DNA from: a virus
Strand: one strand, 5' to 3'
Virus record (IMG/VR): IMGVR_UViG_3300027736_000053
Span: 1-58,249 of that record
DNA: 58,249 nt
Of the stretch, positions 51,845 through 58,249 are shown piece after piece. Made by a program: the position numbers and the translations under genes. Within the stretch, counting starts at the first letter, position 1. Every line of letters begins with the position of its first letter. The notes beneath the pieces are model-generated. The model was not told where the DNA came from and searched no databases. It saw only the letters and a list, made by a program, of their open reading frames with translations.

Positions 51845-53041
51845 ATGAAAAAAATAGCAATGATTGGGGTTGGGAAACTAGGACAAGACTGTGCTGAAGT
51901 TATGGCACAATACTATGATGTAGTAGGATATGATATCGCAGCCCGTGTAACAACTTTTCCTATGAAAAATTCCATACAAGAAGCCGTTCTAGAAAAAGAT
52001 ATTATATTTATTGCAGCCCCTACTCCACATGACCCCATGTATGGTGGAGAAACTCCCTCTAGTCAGTTACCTAATAAAGATTTTGACTATTCTATAGTTA
52101 CTAACATCTTAGCAGAAGTTAATAAGTATGTAAATAAAAGCCAATTAATTGTATTGATTAGTACTGTGTTACCGGGGACAGTTCGTAATATATTAGAACC
52201 TTGCATTACTAATGCTAGATTTATTTACAACCCATATCTTATAGCTATGGGTACTACTAAGTGGGATATGGTAAATCCTGAAATGGTTATCATTGGGACC
52301 GATGATGGTAGCGTGACCGGCGATGCAAAAGAATTAATTGAGTTCTATAAAGTGTTTATAGAGAATGATCCTAGGTATGAAGTAGGAACATGGGATGAAG
52401 CCGAATCTATTAAAATCTTCTATAATACTTTTATATCTACAAAAGTTGCACTGGTCAATATGATACAAGATGTTGCTGAAACAAATGGCAACATCAACGT
52501 AGATGTTGTAACTAATGCATTATCAAACAGCACACATAGGATCACTGGACCTGCATATATGATAGCCGGTATGGGAGATGGCGGAGCGTGTCATCCTAGA
52601 GACAATATTGCATTGCGTTTTTTAGCAAATAGATTAGACTTAGGATATGATCTGTTTGATGCTATAATGAAAGCAAGAGAAGTACAGGCAGAACGAATGG
52701 CTAAAAAATGTTTATCAATGGGCAAAAATATAACAATTATTGGAAAAGCATACAAGCCGCGTGTAGCGTATACCAATGGTAGTTCTAGTATGTTGGTAGG
52801 ATATTATATTGAATCTTTGGGCGGCACTGTTAATTATTATGATGAAAATACCGGCGATATGGATTTAAAAGAGCAGTGGACAGAAGTATACCTAATAGGA
52901 TATTGGGAACCGTATGTTACTGAAATTGTAAATAAAATAATTAATCAAAATAATATAATGATAATTGATCCATGGAGAAAAATTAAAATTAACTCTAATA
53001 ATATAATACATTACGGCAATACTCGGGGTAGGTCTACTTAA
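51845..53041 (+). CDS. UDP-sugar 6-dehydrogenase (UDP-glucose/GDP-mannose dehydrogenase family)
   Basis: 398 residues. N-terminal NAD site G8-x-G10-x2-G13 (GVGKLG); STVLPGT (106-112) and an E187/K190/N194/K200 set in WDEAESIKIFYNTFISTK; catalytic C249 in GGACHPRDN (family consensus GG-S/A-C-F/L-P-K-D); C-terminal GKAYKPRVAYTNGSSS corresponds to the UDP-binding region. All key residues I can place are present. It likely oxidises UDP-glucose or a relative to the uronic acid in two NAD steps. The start has no strong Shine-Dalgarno; the stop overlaps the next ATG by one base. Confidence 0.88.
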   Translation: MKKIAMIGVGKLGQDCAEVMAQYYDVVGYDIAARVTTFPMKNSIQEAVLEKDIIFIAAPTPHDPMYGGETPSSQLPNKDFDYSIVTNILAEVNKYVNKSQLIVLISTVLPGTVRNILEPCITNARFIYNPYLIAMGTTKWDMVNPEMVIIGTDDGSVTGDAKELIEFYKVFIENDPRYEVGTWDEAESIKIFYNTFISTKVALVNMIQDVAETNGNINVDVVTNALSNSTHRITGPAYMIAGMGDGGACHPRDNIALRFLANRLDLGYDLFDAIMKAREVQAERMAKKCLSMGKNITIIGKAYKPRVAYTNGSSSMLVGYYIESLGGTVNYYDENTGDMDLKEQWTEVYLIGYWEPYVTEIVNKIINQNNIMIIDPWRKIKINSNNIIHYGNTRGRST

Positions 53042-54165
53042 TGATGAGTTATATTGAATCTGTGTTAATAGAAATTTGGCCTGAATTAATGCCGCATTTA
53101 AATACATTACACATTATTGATTGTCAATTACATACTTCTTTTCCGTTAACAGAAAACAGTATAGTTGTAAAAAATATTACAGATGCTATAGCAAAGGGAA
53201 AATTAAAAATTTTATTTTATATGCCTTCTGAAGGCCCGGATATTGTAACAGTGACTAAACTTAATCAAATTGCCGACCTACTTCAAGGTATATGTAATTC
53301 TACTGATTTAATATATTTAACAGGGGCAGTAGACGGTAAAAAAGCATATGAATCGGTATATATATCAGAAAATTGGAAAAATAAACTTGTAGTAATTACA
53401 GTCAATGCCAATTTTCATGGCAAATTGTTACCCCCCACTCTACCACATAGTAGATTGGGATATCATATTAAATATAAAGAAAAAATATTTTTATGTTTTA
53501 ATAGAATGCCTAGACAGCACAGATTGGATTTGTTAGAAATGATGTTAACACATAATTATGTCAATTTAGGGTTTTACTCATTTTCTTTTGACTTGATAGA
53601 GTCTCTAGCAGTTCATCATTACTTTGACGAACCCGATAGATATATAACTATAAAAAATAATAAAAATATGTTTCCATTAGTATTAAATATGACATCAGAA
53701 AGATCAAATCCAATAGATTTAATTATTGACGATTTTCAATATTTTGAAGAAAGTTATTTTAGTATAGTTACAGAAACAGCATTTTATGATAAACAATCCC
53801 ATGGTATTAATTCTACTTTTATAACTGAAAAAACAATGAAGTGTTTTACAACATTTCATCCATTTATTATGATAGGACGGCCCCATTCATTATTAGCATT
53901 AAAAAAATTAGGATATCAAACATTTAATCCTATGATTGATGAATCATATGACTCTATTGAAAATGATGATGACCGATTATCAATGATATTTTTAGAAATT
54001 CATAAATTAATGTCAAAGACCCCTGCCGATTGGATTGTTTGGCAAACACAAATCAAAGAAATAGTTATACATAATAATAATATTTTTAAGTCATCGGGTA
54101 CTAATTATAGTTCAATAAATAATATTAAAGATGTTATATACGGGGATACATATAATTTTAGATAG
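53041..54165 (+). CDS. Putative GT-B (GT10-like) glycosyltransferase paralogue 4
   Basis: 374 residues; start codon overlaps the previous stop (TAATG), with a second ATG directly after. LCFNRMPRQHRLDLLEMML has R158-Q-H-R161; FITEKTMKCFTTFHPFIMIG has T262-E263-K264, then LALKKLGYQTFNPMIDESYD. Closest in layout to the gene at 42027. Cys at 152 precedes the R-P/Q-H-R element. No membrane segment. Its coupling to the UDP-sugar dehydrogenase suggests it may use the uronic acid donor, which is an inference from position. Confidence 0.57.
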   Translation: MMSYIESVLIEIWPELMPHLNTLHIIDCQLHTSFPLTENSIVVKNITDAIAKGKLKILFYMPSEGPDIVTVTKLNQIADLLQGICNSTDLIYLTGAVDGKKAYESVYISENWKNKLVVITVNANFHGKLLPPTLPHSRLGYHIKYKEKIFLCFNRMPRQHRLDLLEMMLTHNYVNLGFYSFSFDLIESLAVHHYFDEPDRYITIKNNKNMFPLVLNMTSERSNPIDLIIDDFQYFEESYFSIVTETAFYDKQSHGINSTFITEKTMKCFTTFHPFIMIGRPHSLLALKKLGYQTFNPMIDESYDSIENDDDRLSMIFLEIHKLMSKTPADWIVWQTQIKEIVIHNNNIFKSSGTNYSSINNIKDVIYGDTYNFR

Positions 54166-54173
54166 GAAAAATC

Positions 54174-54272
54174 ATGTTTATAATGCGTTGGGTTAAAAAT
54201 ATAATTAGAGAATATAAACATCGTAAACGACTTAAAGAGTTACGGAAAAGAGATCCGTTTATATACAAATGA
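54174..54272 (+). CDS. 32-residue basic microprotein
   Basis: ATG 54174 to TGA 54272, with AGGA at 54164-54167 six bases before the start. Its stop overlaps the next ATG as ATGA (54269), exactly like the coupled genes elsewhere in this block. The product has a hydrophobic N-terminus (MFIMRWVKNIIREY) followed by a very basic helix (KHRKRLKELRKR) and ends DPFIYK. It could be an amphipathic membrane- or nucleic-acid-binding peptide, or mainly serve to couple translation. I recall short phage proteins ending RKRDPFIYK-like, but have not checked. Confidence 0.75.
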   Translation: MFIMRWVKNIIREYKHRKRLKELRKRDPFIYK

Positions 54273-55126
54273 TAATATATTGCAATGGGGATAGTTTTAC
54301 GGCAGGAGCAGACTTAGGTGATTACTTATTACCTGGCTACCCCGGCGGAACACCCACGAGCCCATGGGAGCCCGGGCAGCTGCCGCCCAGCATTGAGATA
54401 TGTAAAAATTGGCATAAAAAAACACATGATACCTCGCACCAACTTGAGAAATTAAGACAAATTAAAATGGAGGAGATACGAAATGAAGAATTTAATATGG
54501 CCTGGCCAAATAAATTACATAAATTATCGGGATATCCAGTTATAAATAATGCACAGAGTGGTTCTTCAATGGATCGAATAGCTAGAACCACAGTGTCTGA
54601 TTTAATTTCTTTAAAAGAAGAACATGCTAATATTATATCAATAATTGGACTTACTGGAATAGATAGATCGGAATTACCCTCTACTCATAAAAGTAAATAT
54701 AAGATGTGGGCAGATATAATTCATCATAGACCTAATCTTCATCCTGACTATAAGGGTATCCTTGATTTTAAATTACAATATGAAACAGATTATCATTGTT
54801 ATACAAATTTTTATAAAAATGTAATTCTAGTAAAGAATTTTTGCTTTGTAAACAACATACGATTGTACTTTGTATTACCTATGCCGCTGCCCCCTAAATT
54901 TTGGCGCAATGAGTCAAGTTCACCCAATTCTGATGTAAAATTTTCTTATATTGATATAAAAAATATAAAAAATTTAGAAAACTATGCTAATTTAGTGCCT
55001 GATATAAATATGACTGATATTGCAATGAGTTGCAAGCTGCCGGAAGTTTATACGCCCGGCGGTCATTTTGCAGAATCTATACATGAGATTGTTGCTGATA
55101 AACTTTTTAATATAATTAAACAGTAA
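54269..55126 (+). CDS. SGNH-hydrolase-like protein 4
   Basis: 285 residues, ATGA-coupled to the microprotein. Block I is CNGDSFTAG with S9 at the N-terminus. NNAQSGSSMDR (about 94-104) matches the block II/III area with Gly and Asn. IGLTGIDR lies in the next strand. The C-terminal His is H266 in TPGGHFAES; as in SGNH protein 3 the usual Asp at -3 is replaced by Pro. The Pro/Gly-rich insert near residues 20-45 (LLPGYPGGTPTSPWEPGQLPP) is unusual. No signal peptide. Confidence 0.65.
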   Translation: MIIYCNGDSFTAGADLGDYLLPGYPGGTPTSPWEPGQLPPSIEICKNWHKKTHDTSHQLEKLRQIKMEEIRNEEFNMAWPNKLHKLSGYPVINNAQSGSSMDRIARTTVSDLISLKEEHANIISIIGLTGIDRSELPSTHKSKYKMWADIIHHRPNLHPDYKGILDFKLQYETDYHCYTNFYKNVILVKNFCFVNNIRLYFVLPMPLPPKFWRNESSSPNSDVKFSYIDIKNIKNLENYANLVPDINMTDIAMSCKLPEVYTPGGHFAESIHEIVADKLFNIIKQ

Positions 55127-56608
55127 ATGAATTATATAGGAATTAGTAATGGATTTCATGATGCCGGTATTACAGTACTTGATAACATTGGAAATATTCT
55201 ATTTGCCGGACATAGTGAACGATATAGTAAACAAAAGCACGATAAAGAATTGTCTCCGCTGTTATTGACAGACGCTCTATCATATCTTACTGACAAGGAA
55301 TATGAACTTCATTATTATGAAAGACCATGGCTTACTTCATTACGACAACTTAGGGCCGGACAACCAGGTGACTTCAGAACTATTAAAAATCGTATTGGTA
55401 AAAAAATAGTAAATCAGTTTAATACTAAAAAAATAACAACACATGCTCATCATCTTAGTCATGCTGCTGCAGGATTTCAAACAAGTCCCTACGAAAAAGC
55501 CACAGTGGTAATAATAGACGCTATAGGAGAATTTGATACTATTACTATATGGAATGCATATTATGATATGTTTGGTGTCGCACAATATGATAAACAATGG
55601 AGTATGCAATACCCGGATAGTATTGGTCTATTTTATTCAGCAATGACTGAACGAGTTGGGTTGCGCCCACTTGATGAAGAATATATTTTAATGGGTATGG
55701 CAGCATACGGAGAACCAATTCATCTGAATGAAATGATGGATGAAATAGTAGATAGCAAAGATATATTAACCTTCAAGCAAAATCTACATACTGGTGTTAG
55801 TAAAGATTTCTTACAAGATGCGGATCATATGAACATTGCTAGTAGTAGTCAACATTTAGTAGAACAGATGATTGCTAGAGTAATGAGTAAAGCTAGAATA
55901 ATAGGCCATAGTAAAAATCTAGTATACGGCGGCGGGGTAGCATTAAATTGTTTGGCCAATAGACTGCTGGGGAATTTCTATGAAAATATTTGGATTATGC
56001 CTAATCCCGGTGATTGCGGTAGTTCTTTAGGGGCTGCTGCATTGGGTTACCGTAAACAACTTAATTGGAAAAATGCATATTTAGGATATAATATTAGCGG
56101 TCCATATCCTGTTGATAAATTATTAAATGAACTATCTACTAATGGCATTGCTGGAGTTGCTAATGGTCGGGCTGAATTTGGACCTAGGGCATTAGGAAAT
56201 CGTAGTCTATTAGCGGACCCTAGAGGAAATACAATAAAGGATAAGGTAAATGAAATCAAACGCAGACAAAAATTTCGACCTTTTGCTCCGGTCATTCTCG
56301 AGGAGTTTGCTTATCAATATTTTAATATGCCTACTCACTGGGATAATAGTAGGTATATGCAAGTCATCAGTACCTGCAGGAATCCTGAGTTATTTCCTGC
56401 TATTGTACACCATGATGGGACTAGCCGTGTACAAACTGTCCCAAAAGATGGCTCAGGAATTAGAGAACTATTAGAGAAATGGTATGTTTTAACAGGATGC
56501 CCGATGTTATTAAACACTAGTTTAAATATTCGAGGTAACCCTGTAGTAAATGACAGAATAGATGCTGACCACTTTGAAATATTATATGGGGTAACTATTT
56601 GTTCTTGA
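55127..56608 (+). CDS. O-carbamoyltransferase (NodU/CmcH/TobZ family)
   Basis: 493 residues, somewhat shorter than the usual ~570 of this family. It carries THAHHLSHAAAGF with H108, H109 and H112 (metal and carbamoyladenylate site of the Kae1-like half), GGGVALN with G268-G270, GRAEFGPRALGNRS at 347-360 and FRPFAPVI, all signatures of NodU-type enzymes. The C-terminal YrdC-like part is reduced, ending in LLNTSLNIRGNPVV. It would transfer a carbamoyl group from carbamoyl phosphate, with ATP, to a sugar hydroxyl. ATG follows the previous stop with no gap. In this neighbourhood a sugar substrate is most likely. Confidence 0.88.
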   Translation: MNYIGISNGFHDAGITVLDNIGNILFAGHSERYSKQKHDKELSPLLLTDALSYLTDKEYELHYYERPWLTSLRQLRAGQPGDFRTIKNRIGKKIVNQFNTKKITTHAHHLSHAAAGFQTSPYEKATVVIIDAIGEFDTITIWNAYYDMFGVAQYDKQWSMQYPDSIGLFYSAMTERVGLRPLDEEYILMGMAAYGEPIHLNEMMDEIVDSKDILTFKQNLHTGVSKDFLQDADHMNIASSSQHLVEQMIARVMSKARIIGHSKNLVYGGGVALNCLANRLLGNFYENIWIMPNPGDCGSSLGAAALGYRKQLNWKNAYLGYNISGPYPVDKLLNELSTNGIAGVANGRAEFGPRALGNRSLLADPRGNTIKDKVNEIKRRQKFRPFAPVILEEFAYQYFNMPTHWDNSRYMQVISTCRNPELFPAIVHHDGTSRVQTVPKDGSGIRELLEKWYVLTGCPMLLNTSLNIRGNPVVNDRIDADHFEILYGVTICS

Positions 56609-56645
56609 TATATGTTAATAAAATAAAAGTAACCTAGTTGCTTAG

Positions 56646-56653
56646 TGTAAATA
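56646..56653 (+). promoter_or_regulatory. Late promoter-like box TGTAAATA
   Basis: One mismatch to TATAAATA, ending four bases before ATG 56658, the same spacing as at 27613, 29662 and 47821. An in-frame TAG at 56643 prevents a start further upstream. Confidence 0.45.
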
Positions 56654-56657
56654 TAGA

Positions 56658-58249
56658 ATGCGAGATGTATTTTATTACGGTGAAAAACCAAATATCCACC
56701 CAAAAGAAAAATTTGCAAACTCATTAGAAGAGGCAAGACACAAATCTACTACTGATCATTTTTGGATAATTAATGAATTTTGTAATTATAAAAATTTTGA
56801 TTGGGATTGGGATTTTGAATTCTTAGCAGATAACGATGTATGGGCGGAGGAACACAATAATGTATGGCCTAGCGTCCATCAAAAAGATAGCGGCACATGG
56901 TTATGTCCCAAACAAAAATCAGAGATAATTATATATCGTGCTGATGTTGATTCACTTACTAGAAAAAAAGAAAAAAATTCTTGTTGGTGGATATTTCCTG
57001 ATGTTGATATTAATGCCTTTGATTTTAGTTGGCATCCAGATGCTACTGACCCACCGTTTATATATGCATGGGGAAGTAAATGGAATTATCCGGTACTTGA
57101 ACAGGTATTAACTTATACAGTACCCGGGGCTACTGAATATAAATATATGCCTGAATTAGTTAAGTTGTTACCAAATAAAACTAATTGGGAAATTCCAGAA
57201 GATGTTGATATCAATACCTTTGATTTTAGCTGGCGGCCCAACCCAACCAGTCCGCCGTTTATATATCAATTTGGTACACAATGGCAAAAAACAGGTGGAC
57301 CACGATATATAGTTGAAAATGCAACAGAGATATCATATATAGATTTGTTTAAATGCACTATTAAACCAAATAAAACCAATTGGGAAATCCCAGAAGATGT
57401 TGATATCAATACCTTTGACTTTAGTTGGCATCCAGATGCTACTGTTTTACCGTTTATATATGAATTTGGTACACAGTGGCAAAAAACAAGTGGACCACGA
57501 TATATAGTTGAAAATGCAACAGAGATATCATATGTAGATTTGTTTAAATGTACTATTAAACCAAATAAAACCAATTGGGAAATTCCAGAAGATGTTGATA
57601 TTAATACCTTTGATTTTAGTTGGCATCCAGATGCTTCTGCTCCGCCGTTTATATATGAATTTGGTACACAATGGCAAAAAACAGGTGGACCACGATATGT
57701 AGTTGAAAATGCAACAGAGATATCAGAAGAGATATCATATATAGATTTGTTTAAATGTACTATTAAACCAAATAAAACCAATTGGGAAATCCATGAAGAT
57801 GTTGATATTAATGCCTTTGACTTTAGTTGGCATCCAGATGCAAATAGTCCACCGTTTATATATGCGTGGGGAAATAAATGGAATGAAGCGGCACTTGAAC
57901 CGGTATTAACTTATACCGCGCCAGGAGCCACTGAGTATAACTATATGCCTGAATTAGTTAAGTTGTTACCAAATAAAACTAATTGGGAAATCCCAGAAGA
58001 TGTTGATAGTAGTACCTTTGATTTTACTTGGCGTCCAAACCCAACCAGTCCGCCGTTTATATATGAATTTGGCACACAATGGCAAAAAACAGGTGGACCA
58101 CGATATATGGTTGAAAATGCAAAAGAGATATCATATATAGATTTGTTTAAATGTACTATTAAACCAAATAAAACCAATTGGGAAATCCATGAAGATGTTG
58201 ATATTAATGCCTTTGACTTTAGTTGGCATCCAGATGCAAATAGTCCACC
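56658..58249 (+). CDS. Long repeat protein, 3' end beyond the window
   Basis: Open without a stop for 530 codons from ATG 56658 to the right edge. Residues 1-115 form a Trp/Asp-rich head: VFYYGEKPNIHPKEKF, TTDHFWIINEFCNY, FDWDWDFEFL, WAEEHNNVWPS and SGTWLCPK. From residue 115 on, 65-69-residue units each open with DVDINxFDFSWHPxxxxPPF. Units start at 57000, 57201, 57396, 57591, 57798, 57999 and 58194. Type A has YAWGSKW...PGATEY...MPELVKLLP; type B has YEFGTQWQKTGGPRY...ATEISYIDLFKC; the order is A B B B A B then A-like. I recall repeat proteins like this in aquatic phages, with no known function. The mutual match of the units at protein level in this frame shows it is coding. Confidence 0.85.
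   Translation, partial: MRDVFYYGEKPNIHPKEKFANSLEEARHKSTTDHFWIINEFCNYKNFDWDWDFEFLADNDVWAEEHNNVWPSVHQKDSGTWLCPKQKSEIIIYRADVDSLTRKKEKNSCWWIFPDVDINAFDFSWHPDATDPPFIYAWGSKWNYPVLEQVLTYTVPGATEYKYMPELVKLLPNKTNWEIPEDVDINTFDFSWRPNPTSPPFIYQFGTQWQKTGGPRYIVENATEISYIDLFKCTIKPNKTNWEIPEDVDINTFDFSWHPDATVLPFIYEFGTQWQKTSGPRYIVENATEISYVDLFKCTIKPNKTNWEIPEDVDINTFDFSWHPDASAPPFIYEFGTQWQKTGGPRYVVENATEISEEISYIDLFKCTIKPNKTNWEIHEDVDINAFDFSWHPDANSPPFIYAWGNKWNEAALEPVLTYTAPGATEYNYMPELVKLLPNKTNWEIPEDVDSSTFDFTWRPNPTSPPFIYEFGTQWQKTGGPRYMVENAKEISYIDLFKCTIKPNKTNWEIHEDVDINAFDFSWHPDANSP
57000..58249 (+). repeat. Seven tandem 195-207-base repeats, two unit types
   Basis: Spacings between unit starts are 201, 195, 195, 207, 201 and 195 bases, all multiples of three. 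Type B units are nearly identical in DNA. The fourth unit has an extra 12 bases at about 57721-57732, a duplication of the GAGATATCA-like segment that adds E-E-I-S. The array continues past the window. Confidence 0.92.

Noticed and set aside
56250-56474. A 74-codon frame encoding a membrane-protein-like sequence
   Set aside because: It lies out of frame inside the most conserved part of the carbamoyltransferase; its hydrophobic look comes from frame shift of that sequence.
57266-57781. A 171-codon open frame on the minus strand in the repeat array (and another at 57941-58177)
   Set aside because: The plus-strand frame from 56658 is open throughout and has a distinct non-repetitive head. The antisense frames exist only inside the repeats and end with them.
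1-58249. tRNA genes, insertion sequences or integrase
   Set aside because: I noticed no cloverleaf-like segment in the gaps (all under 60 bases once the 51-codon and 32-codon genes are counted) and no transposase or integrase motif in the translated products.

Overview
The window looks like part of the genome of a large, AT-rich, T4-like myovirus of an aquatic bacterium. Three things support this. The genes are tightly packed, almost all on one strand, with overlapping starts and stops. Consecutive genes match T4 baseplate-wedge proteins (gp25-like, gp6-like). Several intergenic sites carry TATAAATA-like boxes of the T4 late-promoter type. I see no tRNA, rRNA, CRISPR array, insertion sequence or integrase. 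The host cannot be read from this sequence; resemblance to proteins of marine cyanophages, pelagiphages or freshwater phages is from memory and was not searched.

Region 1 (1-32.5 kb) is the baseplate and fibre block. It holds an Ala/Gly-rich tail protein cut by the left edge, a gp25-like and a gp6-like wedge protein, and then one 22-kb gene for a 7346-residue structural protein. A conserved baseplate-type core in that protein has been enlarged by dozens of small beta-rich modules, including 12 copies of a ~46-residue module and two propeller-like stretches. After it come a 51-codon mini-gene, a conserved structural protein, a fibre with a G2-peptidase-like tail, a second structural protein, and two tandem adhesin-like proteins made of six GWFGGG blades each, with constant framework and variable loops.

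Region 2 (32.5-56.6 kb) is an accessory biosynthetic block that starts directly behind the fibres. It contains three GT-A-like glycosyltransferases, five radical SAM proteins (four with the SPASM-type cysteine motif in front of the radical SAM core, one in the usual order), a cobalamin-type radical SAM enzyme on the opposite strand, four proteins with a shared R-P-H-R / S/T-E-K signature (possible GT10-like, GT-B fold), four SGNH-hydrolase-like proteins, an NAD-dependent sugar epimerase/dehydratase, a UDP-sugar 6-dehydrogenase, an O-carbamoyltransferase, and a 32-residue basic microprotein. From 32,594 to 43,975 nearly every junction is ATGA, TAATG or a few bases, so these genes are probably translated as one coupled unit. 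The gene content suggests synthesis and decoration of a glycan (uronic-acid-containing, carbamoylated, esterified or de-esterified), either on the virion fibres or on the host surface. What the radical SAM proteins act on is unknown.

Region 3 (56.66 kb to the right edge) is a long open gene of 65-69-residue repeats in two alternating types. It runs off the window and is read only on the + strand; the open frames on the opposite strand are shadows.

A regulatory theme runs through the window. Six NATAAATA-like boxes end only 4-5 bases before a start codon, which would give leaderless or nearly leaderless late mRNAs. One of them is a 14-base palindrome that serves two divergent genes.
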